DNA of 64,000 bases from assembly GCA_012295275.1 (NCBI GenBank), contig CM022678.1:17912278-17976277 (forward strand). The letters run 5' to 3'. This document shows positions 1-12,041 of this stretch, piece after piece. The notes under the pieces were generated by a model. The model did no database searches. It saw only the letters and a list, made by a program, of their open reading frames with translations, and was not told where the DNA came from. The translations under genes were made by a program, and so were the position numbers. Origin of the DNA: Chrysomallon squamiferum. Its lineage: Eukaryota > Mollusca > Gastropoda > Neomphalida > Peltospiridae. How positions within the stretch are numbered: the stretch's first letter is position 1; every line of letters begins with the position of its first letter.

Positions 1-59
1 AAGCACTTACTTACATCCTAGTTAAATGAAATGAATACAGAGTGTGTGTGTTTGAGTGA

Positions 60-970
60 TAATCATATTTGTCTACACCTTTATATTTTGTGTTAAGAAC
101 CATGTCCAGTTTATATTAGGCATATTTGTTTTAAAATGTCATGTCAAAAATGAAGAATGATGGTAACAGCCTTTGCCTTTTCTTTCTTGTAATTTGAGTA
201 ATGCTTACCTGTTGGAATAGACAGCTTAATTTTTCCTCCCATATTTTAGTTCAGTTCTTCAACTGATCTGTCAGTATAAACATGTATGCACTGATCTTGA
301 GAATAGGCACTGTCATCTGTAGTCCTCTCTGTGTTTTCATCTGGTATACAGCCTTTTGAATATCTGGAAAGTACTCTCTTCCATGCATGAAATACAAAGT
401 ACATGCAGACTTTTTTTTATCTTGTTGTGATGAACTATGAATTATTTTTTTTTGTATCGTTCATGCCTGATGGATTTGTTGTTGTTTTGGCATTTTGGGG
501 CTATGCTAGTGCATTTGATTACCTGTGATTCACAGACCAGACTGCAGTCGAACATGATCCACAGAAAGTTGGCTCTTTATCTAGAGGTAATATTTCCTTC
601 AGTTACGAAGCTGAGTTTTAGTTCTTTGTTGGCCAAGCTAATGATATATGTAATTTTCTTTTTTATTTGAATATCCCAGCCATGCCTTTGAATTTTTCAG
701 TTGTGTGCAGAGCTTCTCACATTTGCTGTTGTAACTCGTTCTTCTGAATAACATATAACCAGGTAGTCTGCATATATTGCTCCATAAATCCAAGTGGGGT
801 ATCCTTTAATCTATCATTATTATAAAATGTTCAAGAGAGTTGCTCCGAGAAGTCCATGTACAAATTTTTCTTTCTACATTCTTGGTCTTTTGAACATGTA
901 CAATGTTAGAATCTTTAGATTCAATTCCTCATTCCAGTCTTTGTCAAAAGACTGCAAATGTAGGATATCT

Positions 971-1025
<55 letters not shown>

Positions 1026-1440
1026 TTGAATCCACTCTTAATCTTGTCATATGGAGGGATCTGATCTTTAGTGGATCCTTTTTATCAGCTTTCCTACAGA
1101 GCATTTTAAATTGATGGCACTGAAGTGGTTTTAGTTTATACTTTTCTATTTTGTGGATTCATATTTTGTTGATTTTCTCTCGGATTGTGCTACAGAGCTA
1201 TTGACTCAGCTAGCACTGAATATCTCTAAAAGAATGTTTTGGGTATCTTTTCCCTGATACTAGAGCATTTCATTAGTGATATCCGTTTGGGGTGGCAAAT
1301 GTTTGCTTGGTCAAGGACTTTTCGTTTAATAATTTCTGTAATTTCTGATTGTATTGAACAACAGCTGTTGCAGATACACAGGCTCAAAAACTTCTTTCCT
1401 TCTCTGTCCAGATTCAGTTTTGTCTTTCTTTTCTAGTTTC
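60..1440 (-). mobile_element. Decayed non-LTR retrotransposon (LINE) ORF2 remnant, reverse transcriptase plus RNase H
   Basis: Read on the minus strand, several separated segments keep LINE polymerase patterns in the expected order. At 1261-1286 there is an RT finger-like stretch (DITNEML). At 764-775 there is the catalytic box, reading YADY instead of the canonical YADD and followed by LVICYSEE. At 257-284 there is an RNase H start (HVYTDRSVEEL), followed at about 180-205 by GKHYSNYKKEKAKA, which fits the next RNase H block. The frame is interrupted by stops, frameshifts and a (CT)n tract at 973-1022, so the copy is dead. RT followed by RNase H suggests a Jockey/I-like LINE, but the clade cannot be fixed by eye. 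The lower boundary is uncertain and the element may run off the window start. Confidence 0.6.
973..1022. repeat. (CT)n microsatellite
   Basis: An uninterrupted CT dinucleotide run of about 50 bp that splits the decayed LINE sequence. Confidence 0.95.
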
Positions 1441-1448
1441 GACAAACA

Positions 1449-1746
1449 GTCATTCCGTGTCAAATCACCCAATGGGTTAAACCTGATCATCTCAGATTTT
1501 TAGATTTGGTGTACTTGAAGATTGGCCCAGTAGTTCCTGAGAAATGAAGGTTTAAAGGTTGATTATTTGTCCATTTTGGCCAAACAATCTAGAATTTTGG
1601 GGACCATATCTCCCACACCACTGGTTGACTTGGCGTAACATTTGTGGTGTGGAATCCCAGTCAACAAGTAATACCAAGTTTCATGAAAATCTGAGATTGT
1701 CAGGTTTAAAATATCTTTTTTGGGGGGTGATTTGACACGGAATGAC
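1449..1746. mobile_element. MITE-like element with 22-bp terminal inverted repeats
   Basis: The ends are exact inverted copies: gtcattccgtgtcaaatcac plus cc at 1449-1470 and its reverse complement at 1725-1746. Beyond the termini the arms continue to pair imperfectly; 'ttaaacctga..atctcagatt' on the left matches the reverse complement of about 1680-1710. The whole 298-bp unit is therefore a diverged palindrome with no coding capacity, typical of a miniature inverted-repeat transposable element. No target-site duplication is obvious. It lies just outside the LINE remnant. Confidence 0.7.
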
Positions 1747-3708
1747 CCAAACGCTGTTTTGGGCTTTGCAGTTATTGCCTTCAGTTGCATGTTGTTTTTG
1801 ACTGTTGGTTCCAATTCCACTATTTCTGTAGCTTCATATAACAGACATCTAAAAACAGTAGGTCATCTGTCCAGTAAGGTGTACAATTTCTTCTGGCTCT
1901 TCTTCAGATGATTTCCTTTGCCATTTATTACCAAGAACATCTTACAAAATAAATGGTATATATGTGATCTGTTAAACAATCATTATCACTAAGCACATAA
2001 ATCATTTCACACCATTGTTGATTTCACCAAAGATTTCTATCATATTTGCTTTGTTACTGGTATTATTATTATCTTTTTTAAACATTATATCTGACAGTGT
2101 AAAGTAATTAACAAGTGGGTTTTACTATATTTGACCAATTATCATTGACACTGCTCTGATTTTACATAATGCACATATCAGTTTTGTGTGACAACCACAT
2201 TGAAATAAGAATTACAATTGTATATATTACAGGAATTTAGATGAGATTTCAAATTAATTCGGTTTTCAGACACAGGTTAGAGTAACTTAGTGTTTAATAC
2301 TGTTGACTCAGTTTTGATGGTAATGGCATTTATCAACATTTGTGTCTGAACTGTTTAGTGTGTAAATATGAGGGGTGTTCACCTGGTTTTATTTCATCAT
2401 AAATATACGAGTGTAAACAAGTGTTTGGTAATATTTGCAGTGCCACTTTTCATTTATTCAAATTCGAGTTACCCAATTGCATTGCAATATAGTTTACACT
2501 ATCTGTAGATCCAGAATCTATATTCTAGCAATTTAGAGCAAGTTTTATGCAAATCATATTGTTATATATTTCAAATTAATTTTGGACCTATAATGCTGTA
2601 TTTTACCAATTTAAAACAGTTTAGTGTTAGGTAGATGGCATTGGAAAAAAAAGACAACTGGGAAACGTCAGCTGAAAAAACAAAACAAACCAACCAACAA
2701 AAAGAATGACTGGAAATATGGAAAAAAAAAGAACTGTGCCACCTATTACAACCATTATAACACTTGAGACATATCTTAAAAGTTTTTACAATCTACATTT
2801 AATAGATATTGCCAGGTATGATAATATTTGTATTTTGTGTGTAATACAAATATTTTTCATGGTGTAATGAAAATGAAAACCATTACAATAAAATCATATA
2901 AAATGTATTAATAACTGATTTGTTAAAAAAAATACAAGAAAGAAAACAACAAAAATTCATATTTTACACACTTAAAATGACACTTGTTTAAACAAGAGGC
3001 TGATCATTGTAAATTAGTAGATTTAAAAATATATATATGTTCTGAATTTAACACTGGAAATGTCTTCAAGTGTTCATAAAAAAAATATGTTAAACTGAAG
3101 ATCTAAAATTAATTCTAGAAAATGTGTATTTAATTAGTAATAAATAAACAAAAAAGAAAGCAAAAACAATAATTACATAAAAATCATGTTTAGAAGGCAA
3201 CATCTGTACAATCAGAAATGTTTTAAAATTACAGAGGTAAAGGTTTCCTAGAATAATTTTATATCCCAAGTAGAACATTATAACAATATAACAATATATA
3301 TAATCTAGTACAATTTTTACTAAATTGTCTTAAACACTTCTTTTGCCGACTTTCTTACTTTGTGCAAATTTTTGTGACATATCTGCTTCATTGAAATAGG
3401 GATTCTTTATTTCATTATTAATTTTTTATATATATATATTTTAATTTAAAATCTGTTTAATTTTATTTTTTTTATCTGATTGAAGTCAAACCTATTTGAA
3501 ATTATTAAAATGTGCAGTCATAAGCTGATAACAATATAGTTTTGCCAGTTAATTAAAATAACTGTTTTAAGATCATTTAATAAGAGCTATATCTTGTTTT
3601 CTGTTTGTTAATATTTGCTATTTGAAACAAACTTAATAAACTGTGTTTTATGGTTTGATTACATCATAAGGAATAGCACAGTAAATTTTCTTTATTTTCC
3701 TTTTCCAG
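1747..3708. other. AT-rich non-coding stretch
   Basis: Positions 1750-1930 may hold further minus-strand LINE-derived sequence (short readable segments broken by stops). From about 1950 to 3700 only AT-rich sequence with short homopolymers and (TA)n at 3424-3440 is seen. No exon with convincing splice borders was found. It could be an intron leading to the immunoglobulin exon at 3709. Confidence 0.5.
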
Positions 3709-4047
3709 CTCCAGTTAATTCTGTGAACACGAACATTTCTGGATCAAGACCAAACTCACTTAGCATCACCGAGGGAAACTCTGCTGTTTTTACCTGTGTT
3801 GTACAGGGAGCCAAACCAGCATCGACTGTTTCACAGATCTTGTGGTACGTAGACAGTAACAAGCTTCCTGTCAGCATCACTGGATCTCCCACTACTACTG
3901 ACAGACTGACAACATTAAGTGTGACGTACACAGCCAGCAGAGAACATGATGGTCAGAAAGTTTTCTGTGCTGCAGAAAATAAGTTGATGATTGACCAAAG
4001 AATCCCTGCTGTCAGCTCAAGTAACAAAATTGAACTACATATACAAA
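3709..4047 (+). CDS. Single exon encoding an immunoglobulin-like (C2-type) domain
   Basis: A 339-bp phase 1-1 exon lies between a good acceptor (tttattttccttttccag) and a gtgatc donor. It encodes 113 residues with Ig hallmarks: the B-strand cysteine in SAVFTCVVQG, the C-strand tryptophan in QILWYVD, and the F-strand cysteine in GQKVFCAAEN preceded by TASREHDG. The order and spacing resemble C2 domains of nephrin/Kirrel/hemicentin-like adhesion proteins, where one domain per phase 1 exon is common. No signal-peptide exon, second Ig exon or membrane exon was recognised nearby, so the parent gene may begin before the window. The exon frame continues open to 4250 past the donor, but that part is low-complexity intron with a (TG)n tract. 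Family recognition is by pattern only. Confidence 0.7.
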
Positions 4048-4584
4048 GTGATCACCATTTTTTATTTGTATTTTATTTCAAATGTAATACATGTTGTGTG
4101 TGTATGTGTTTCTGCGTGTGTGTGTGTGTGCGTGTGTGCGTGCGTGAATGTGTGGTTTTTAGTAACAAGTCTGAAAGTAACCAGCACCTAACAAATACTG
4201 TTTATTTGAAATGTATGATTTGTAACATTTTGATATTAACAATGATTTAGATTTGTTGTACAGAACTGATTCGGTGCTGTTAACTGTAAAATAGTGTGCA
4301 TGTGATTTAAGATTAATTAAATCTCACTGTAATGGAACAAATATCAGGAATATTCTTCAGAGAATGATTTGTTGACCTATTCAGAAATTATTCAGGCAGC
4401 AAGATCTTGAAATATGACCAGATGAATAATTATGTCCCAGTCAGTAAGTTAATTTTGATACCAGAGTCTATTCTTACTGGCTTCATTGCAGAGTTTTATT
4501 TGGCTTTGAATAACATGAACAAATTAAAATATGGCAAATTAGAAACAGTTTGATCAAATTTAGTGACAGGTCTGGTATATTTTC

Positions 4585-4860
4585 ATTTGTGACACGATAC
4601 CACCTCCATCCAGGCATTCCATCGCGATGACATTCTCATAACTCCTGTAGACCAGAGTATGGTTTACACTAAAACTGCTATTGCCAGAGAAAACTTGAAC
4701 AAGCTAAGCTGGAGATTGAACAAAAAGCCAAAAGGCTCAAGTTGAATCATAAGGCAAAACCAGAGAACAAAAGTGTAGGTGGTAAAACAACCTTGGTGCA
4801 CAGAGCTGCTAAACAAACCAAAAACTCTGATTTAAAAAAAAAAAATCAACCCACTGGCAA
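4585..4860 (+). pseudogene. Coding-like fragment with an internal frameshift
   Basis: Two reading frames are readable in sequence: HRDDILITPVDQSMVYTKTA and onward through IAREN (about 4622-4700), then, after a one-base shift near 4695, EQAKLEIEQKAKRLKLNHKA followed by KPENKSVGG and ending in HRAAKQTKNSD near 4833. The second part is lysine/glutamate-rich and could be a coiled coil. The frame change makes it non-functional unless it is an assembly error. I do not recognise the family. It may be an old exon of a neighbouring gene or part of a transposon. Confidence 0.3.
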
Positions 4861-5614
4861 CAGCTTAGTGGTTCCCTAAGTTTCATAAAAATATTTTCCG
4901 GATTTGTTTTGTCAGGCTGTTCTCATCTATGCCAGTGCATCATGAAATGTAGAGACGCCTGCATCAGCGTCACACAAATCCAGGCCATTTTCCAGAGAAG
5001 GGATACAAGAGACTAATAATAAGATAAATCAATATTCTGGTGTCAAGTGATGTGTCAGGCCTGTGTTAGAATGTTTTCAGAAACCTCTCAGACACTGCAG
5101 ACTGCACAATTCCAAGTAGTAAGTTTTTTTATCTTATTTTTATTTCTTAGTAAATAAAATAAGTTTTATAGTAACAAATCTTTACTGATTGTAAAACAGC
5201 ATAATAATAATCATTTAGTAGCAATTGTTTTGTTAATTATTTAAATTATTACCATTATCATCATTATCATTATAATGATTATACAAAGTATATCAAAAAT
5301 ATCCCACACCCCTTTGTGGTTCAATAATCCAGTAAATCTTACCTGTACGATTTAAATTTTAATAATAACAGAAACATTAGCTATTTATTTATAAGTTTAT
5401 TATTTTTATTATTTTATTTTGTATTTTTTTCAGAATGCACATACAGCTCTAATTGATGCTGATATTGGCTAGTGAAGGTGTTTCAGTAGAAGGTGCTGTC
5501 CAGCACTGATTTTTTTTTTAATTATTATTCTAAACCTAATGAAGTTTAATTTAATTTAATGTAGGAAGTTGCATTGTGTAACACACATTAGAATCTTGTG
5601 TCATACACTACATT

Positions 5615-5617
<3 letters not shown>

Positions 5618-5691
<74 letters not shown>
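5618..5691. repeat. Compound (CT)n(CA)n microsatellite
   Basis: A CT run to about 5660 passes directly into a CA run of about 30 bp. Confidence 0.95.
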
Positions 5692-5809
5692 CAGTTCCAT
5701 TCATTATAGACTTCTTTAATTTGTTATAAGTTTCTACATTTTAAAACAAAAGAAGAAGGACCATCATAAGTTATGAGTATTTTAAAATATTTAACTTTTC
5801 TGTTACCAG

Positions 5810-5910
5810 ACTGGAACTGTCAGCCTTCACACAGTGTCACTGTTCCTGTGATGACAGACACACTAAAATACATTGGAGATGGATGTACTTTAGGTGTTGT
5901 CTATAGTTTC
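5810..5910 (+). other. Possible small exon, unrecognised
   Basis: After the acceptor-like 'tctgttaccag' the sequence is open and less AT-rich than its surroundings, giving WNCQPSHSVTVPVMTDTLKY, and could end at a gtgttg donor near 5894. The phase is compatible with the immunoglobulin exon upstream (phase 1). No family is recognised and the evidence is weak. Confidence 0.2.
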
Positions 5911-6097
5911 TATTGTCTGCAGTCTCTCAATTTTCGTGGTTGGTTTAATACACATTTTTTGTAAATAAAACAATGTATCAGGTTGTAATTTTAAAATATA
6001 TGAATCTTAATAACTAGTTAATCAACATATTTCATATTATAATATTAGGTTTGGTTTTCTTTTTTGGTTTTTAATAATATATGTTTTCAAATATTTT

Positions 6098-6099
<2 letters not shown>

Positions 6100-6154
<55 letters not shown>
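6100..6154. repeat. (CT)n microsatellite
   Basis: An uninterrupted CT run of about 55 bp. Confidence 0.95.
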
Positions 6155-6157
<3 letters not shown>

Positions 6158-6545
6158 AGATGCATATATAACTACAAAGGTAAATAAAATAACGACTTGT
6201 TTTTCAGAAACTGCTCTGTATATAAGATGAGCTAATTCTGTGAGCTCACCACAGGAGAGAAATGTCATCAAAGAATATGGCAAAACAGTTATAGTAATTA
6301 TAATAATATTAGTATAAAGAAATACAGGCATAGGAGTGATAATGAAGAGAGTAAAAAATCACTTTTATTATTAATGGATAGAAATTTTAGCAATAGGAGT
6401 ATTATTTTAATAACAGTAACCCTAGTTGAATAATGAATAATAATAAATATTAATTACAGTAATGATGGTTTTAAAAGTAGCATGTAGTATTGCACTAAAT
6501 GTAGTGGTAGCATTATTTTATTTATTTTATATTTTTTACAATATT

Positions 6546-6588
<43 letters not shown>

Positions 6589-6599
6589 CTCAAACTAGG

Positions 6600-6850
6600 C
6601 AATGCACCCACCAATGTGACTCTGACTCAGAGTTGTTCAAAGTTCTGCTGATGAAGAGCTAAATTTTGGTGACCTGGATGTTGAAGCCGACCTCATCAAC
6701 AATTCTTAAGTTGGAGAGTCTTACACCAGGTCACCAGTCTCAACAGTCAAATATCAGGGAGAAAAAACTTGAAAAACTTAAACATGCTAAAACCAGGCGA
6801 AGAGAAACACTGTGCATGGCAAAGACAAAAGCCTGGAAGTTAAGCAACAG
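6600..6850 (+). pseudogene. Coding-like fragment, broken frames
   Basis: This block has lower AT content and ends at a good donor-like site (aagcaacag/gtgactt, 6850/6851). One frame reads SADEELNFGDLDVEADLINN, then a stop. Another frame continues as REKKLEKLKHAKTRRRETLC, which is basic and coiled-coil-like. The mixture of frames suggests a decayed exon. No family was recognised with confidence. It may be an upstream exon of the IRAG-like gene remnant further on. Confidence 0.25.
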
Positions 6851-7632
6851 GTGACTTAGAATACTTCCATTAGCATTGTTTTATTTCTTTTTAGCTTATA
6901 TTTGTAATAGGAGTAGTCAAAACAGTTTCATTTTTAACTCACAAAAATTCAGCTAAGAAGTACATGGTTAAAGGAGTGATGTTCAGTTATTCATGAAATC
7001 AGTTCATAAAGAAAAACTAATCTATATTAATTTTGTTTAATGTGTTTCTGAATGAAAAATTCTTCTTTAGCTTTAATTATGTGATTCAAATTCATCTTTA
7101 TTTTAGACATATTTGCTATCTCTGTAATCTATTTAAATTTAATTAATATTTTATTTTTAATATTTACTTTATTTTATATATTTATTTTTTAAAATACTGA
7201 CATTCAAAACTTCTCTGCGTGTAGATCATAAACATTTAAATTAATAGCAGATATAGATCTGACCTTCATTCCATTGAAGAATCTAACTACCAGAAGTAAT
7301 TATTTTAGATTTGGTACTAAATGTCTTTCTTTCATTTTTATTTATGAGATATATTCCTGCCACAGTTTTAGGCTCATCATAAATAATTATTAGTAGCCAG
7401 GATGCCTGCCAAAATAGTCTGCTAGATCATTGTAGAAGTTCAAGAAGAAAGAGGAAATAAAAGAGAGAAATATACTCAGTGAATATAGATATAACAAACT
7501 GTAAGCTGGAAACAATTTTGAGTTTGTTAATTGTGGCTAATCCAGCTTTACTTCCAAAATTGCTAAATTAGTAATCTTGTTTTGCAAACATAATTGTGCA
7601 AGCTGAAAATAAATCTCTTTCTAGTTTTGTAG

Positions 7633-7727
7633 GCAATTATGACAAAAAAGACCTGAAGATGACAAATTCTTCTGATACTCTTACTAGCCAGTCAGAGCAA
7701 GTCAATAAAGGAGAAACATATTCTGAA
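7633..7727 (+). CDS. Candidate 95-bp exon, serine/threonine-rich, unrecognised
   Basis: It starts after ctagttttgtag and ends at a strong donor (tctgaa/gtaagt). The frame NYDKKDLKMTNSSDTLTSQ..GETYSE is open for 31 codons, beginning two bases into a codon and ending in phase 0. It is hydrophilic and Ser/Thr-rich, as in a cytoplasmic or linker region. It lies between the immunoglobulin exon and the IRAG-like exons and could belong to either gene. Confidence 0.35.
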
Positions 7728-9317
7728 GTAAGTGGTATCAATATATTTTATAATAATAAATAATAGTAATGTGTTTAAGTACATATGTACATATACATAT
7801 GAATGCAGGGCTTGTAATGGCCAGTCATCAAATGCTACCAAAGTTCTGTTTGGGTTACTGGGATGTTAAAAAAATGATGAGTTAGTTTCTGAAGAATATT
7901 TTTGAATCTTACTTCAGAGGTTAATACATGTCTTCCTTTACTTACAAGCTGAAATATGAGTATGTTTTCTTTGGGCTACCAAAAACAAATTAGGGCCACC
8001 AAATGTTTTTCAGATGAGTTTTGAGCCTTGTATGTATTTATGTATGTATTAATGTACATGTGTGTGTGTGTTACGTTGGTAAAATATTGTATAGCAATTA
8101 AATATATGGACGGAATAACAGTGAATCGTATAAACAATGCTGTGCTTTAGAAATCATTTGTAAGTGACATCCAAACCATTTGGTTATTAGCTCCCATGAA
8201 GAAACAGCAAAATGCACAGCTGCTTCCTAATGGGAAAGGTGGGTTATTACACTGTTCTCAGCAAACTGATGTTTGTTACTGTACATTGGCAGGACGTCTG
8301 CATGATAGGTATTATTTCTGTCCAACCCATTCTTCTCCAGATTTTACATTAATCATACTGGTTGTTAATACACACTCATTATTGTTAAAAAAGTGATTTT
8401 AGTACTATTTGTGTTGTGTTCTTTCTCATTCAGTCTTAGCACATTTTCTTAATTTAATAGAATATAAACCAAAATCTATTTTTTTAAATATTTTATCTGC
8501 AGATTTTAAACCTAGTCTGTTTATTTAACAATCAAGCTAATTGATTTTGAGCAAACAATAAACAACAACACCAACAGCAACAAAATAATAAAATGCCAAG
8601 AATAAACAAAGCAATAATATAACAAAATTAATAAGTTAAGTTAAATAAAAATTAAAATGGGAAATAAAAAATTTCTATCTAGCAAATAATGTAGCATTCT
8701 CTTCATTTTGTTCCTAGTCTGGGATAGGTTAAAAATAGAGTTGTTAAGCCAGGAAATCTAATATTTAGTTCAGTTGATAGGTTGAGAAAATTCTTTGATA
8801 TACTCATTTGTATCTACCATTTTCCTAGTATAGTGGAACAAAAAAAAAACACAAACAAATTATGACTTAGAAAATGAATCTTTACATGTTAAAACTTGAA
8901 CTTACTGTAACGGTTATCAGACATTTACTATTTGAAAAGTAAACATAAATAATGTAATTACGATATGTTTGTTTATGTTCTTTGGTCTGGTTACAGGATC
9001 ATCCTATTATTATAAGTAGATCGGATTGAAATGATCTACAGTTTGTAATAGTCTGAATGATTCTAACTAATAGTATATAAGCCCAGCATGCTGTCAAAAA
9101 GTCTTATGTTTATAACAGAAAATTACAATTATGATAAATTAGTTAATCATATTAGAAAATTCTACCAGATTTTTTAAATACTTTTTGTTCTATATTTGTT
9201 TATTTAGACAAATCTGGCTAAATAGTAGAAAACAGTGACTTGTATTGTACATGTAACAAGATAGTTGTTTAAATATAGCTATCGTACCACCAGCACAAAC
9301 TTTGGATGTCCACCATT

Positions 9318-9370
9318 TGAGAGGATTTTCTTGACCAGCTTGGGTTAAAAGACACAGAAAGACCTTTCAG
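9318..9370 (+). CDS. Candidate exon fragment before a strong donor
   Basis: The frame EDFLDQLGLKDTERPFR is open for 17 codons up to a consensus donor (cctttcag/gtaagt). A TGA lies immediately upstream in the same frame. Its place about 1.2 kb before the IRAG-like exons makes it a candidate upstream exon of that gene, but its end phase (2) does not fit the next recognised exon. Confidence 0.25.
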
Positions 9371-10928
9371 GTAAGTCAGATACAACACAGATCAGTAGAT
9401 TTTATACTTGTAGTTTGATATTTTTAAATGTTTTTAATTATTATTTTTGCAGGGAGAGAGGAAGGGATATTAATTATGGTTCTTTGGGGTGGTTTTAGTG
9501 AATAAAAATCGAATTTTAAATAATTATTTAAAAATATGTAATAGAAACATGAGTAGTAATAATATCAACAGCAACAACCACCACCACAACAACAATAAAT
9601 CTAATAATAATTAAAATAAAACAAACCTGTAAAAACCAGTACTTACTTTCTTGATTCTGTTTTATGCCCCAGAATCAATTCAGTTTCCTTGTCAGTGTTG
9701 CAGTATTGTATGATTGTCTGCATTATTTTGTTCAAGATTCTAATATATATATATATTTTTTTTTTTGTGAATTAATTATATCATCTCATGCAAAATGTTA
9801 GCAATAAATTATTATTAATTAATTAGAATTCTATGCTGTCCCAGAAACGTAATGCAATATGTAAACAAAATGATTGAATTCACATACCTAGTGCAGAATG
9901 ACATTAACATTTTGTTATGAGGACTGCAAAGCATTGGTGTCTACTATGATATAGTTATCATGTGTCACTGTAAATTATTTTTTAGTTTCTAAACATTTAT
10001 ACACATTATTGGGATTCAGTAACATTTCTCAAAAATAATCAATTGCCCTTTATTGTGGGATTTTTGACAACTAATTATAGCAAGTCTGGTTACACCTTGC
10101 TCAATATCTCAGTTTCAAGGTGGTATTAAATGCATTTCTATCTGGGTTTTTTGGTTAGTCTTCTGATTGTGTAATCTTGTCTGCACTGTGTATACTGAAT
10201 CCCACAATACAGGTTTGAGCAAACAACTGATTAAAACGTATAATTACATGTAACATGACATGATATCTTCAGTCCTAGTTTTCAGTTATGTCTATTGAAA
10301 TCATGTAGAGTTTTTGCATGTATACGCATTTTATTTATACTGACATTTTATATTATGCTGAGGTTTCCTTATTTCAGTCATTGCAGACATTAGTTAAATT
10401 AGTTCAGGAAACACATTTTATGTTCAGCAGTTCATGTTGCATCCATCATTTTCCTTAACTAGCAAAATATCAGCAATATCCAGATTTGTTTCCCCATTAG
10501 GACAGCTGTCTCAACTGTATATTTTTATTTCAGTTGCGCAAACTTTCAGATGAAGAAATCAAAGTAACTAAATTTTTATTCTGCATTTATTGAGAATTTT
10601 ACTTAAAGATGTAATTTATTTGTGATTTTAGATTAATGATATATCTTTGTGATGTTTCAATGTGATAAACAATACTTATGTGAAACAAGATTTTTTATTC
10701 AGTTAGAGTAGGTTCTTTGTTTTGGACAGGGTGTATGCTTTTTGATTTGATTAAATACAGTAATAATTCTTCTTTTTCCACATTTAGGTTTAACTTATTA
10801 TACTAGTTGAGTTTAGTCTGAAAATAAAATAACAAGCTTATGAAAACAGATAGAGGCCTGATATTTTCTTATTTCAAAAAGTCATTTTTTAGATAGACAT
10901 GCTATAAATCAAACAACATACACATTCA

Positions 10929-10930
<2 letters not shown>

Positions 10931-10966
<36 letters not shown>
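10931..10966. repeat. (CA)n microsatellite
   Basis: About 36 bp of CA repeats in an intron of the IRAG-like locus. Confidence 0.9.
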
Positions 10967-10971
<5 letters not shown>

Positions 10972-12001
10972 TATATGTTAAGCTATATCCTCAGTCTATC
11001 AGGAATTTTATGTTTCCTATTGACAAAATGATGTCAGAACTAATAAAATTATGATCATTGTTTTATAAACATACATTATTATTTTCAGTGTAATATCACT
11101 TGAATGTTTTTACATTAGCTTTTGATTGTGTGTATATATATATATTACGGTTTATTTTTGGTATCTTAAACAGACTGAGTTCCTAAGTCTATTACTGGCC
11201 TTCAAGGTGGACAAGTTAACTCAAGAGCAAAGAAATGAGATTCAAGAAAGGGCAAGGAACATTGCTGAAAACAATGTGGACAAAGAACTAGGAAATGTCA
11301 GTATTTACTGAATAACTTCAGATCTTTAATCACATATATTTATAGCAAATGAAGAAACCAATATACTAAACTGTGGATTTAGAAGTTAAATCAGCTTGTT
11401 AAGGAAAAACAATTCTAAAAATTGTTTCTAAAAAACAAACTCTGATTGACATTTTGGAACAAAGAGCAGCTTGAGTCTCCAGTAGAGTTGAAGTATTTGG
11501 TGCTGTCCAGCAGGTATTTAAATACAATATTCATTGTAAACTTTTCCATTTTATTTCAGTTTTAAATAATTCATCAGTCTTTCACAAAATTCTATGCAAA
11601 ATATTTTCTCTATCTTTCTGCTGTCTTCTTACTTCATTTTACTTATTTTTATATTTGTTTATTTTTTGTTTATTTATATATAAAAGTAGTAATAATTAAT
11701 AACAAGTATAATCAGTTCAAATATAATTGTGTGTTTTTGTAGGAGATGAGACTCAGTTGTACAATGGAAGTAACTCATGTTGAGAACGTTAGTGTTGATC
11801 ACATAAGAAAGATCAAACAGTGAGTTGATGCATTTACACTGTCTTTTCTTTTTCCGTTCACCTGTTTAACTGACAAAGATGATAATGATATTTATATAGA
11901 AATTGAGGTGAATTGAAAGATCTTAAGAATTTATTCATATCTTTGTTGTCATTCATGTACTTAATTAAGGATGACATTGTGTTTGGGGCTTTTTGTTGTT
12001 G

Positions 12002-12003
<2 letters not shown>

Positions 12004-12041
<38 letters not shown>
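12004..12041. repeat. (ATT)n microsatellite
   Basis: Perfect trinucleotide run in an intron of the IRAG-like locus. Confidence 0.9.

Noticed and set aside
8191-8240. Possible exon PMKKQQNAQLLPNGK between acceptor-like and donor-like sites
   Set aside because: Phase does not fit the exon at 7633-7727 and no other support was found.
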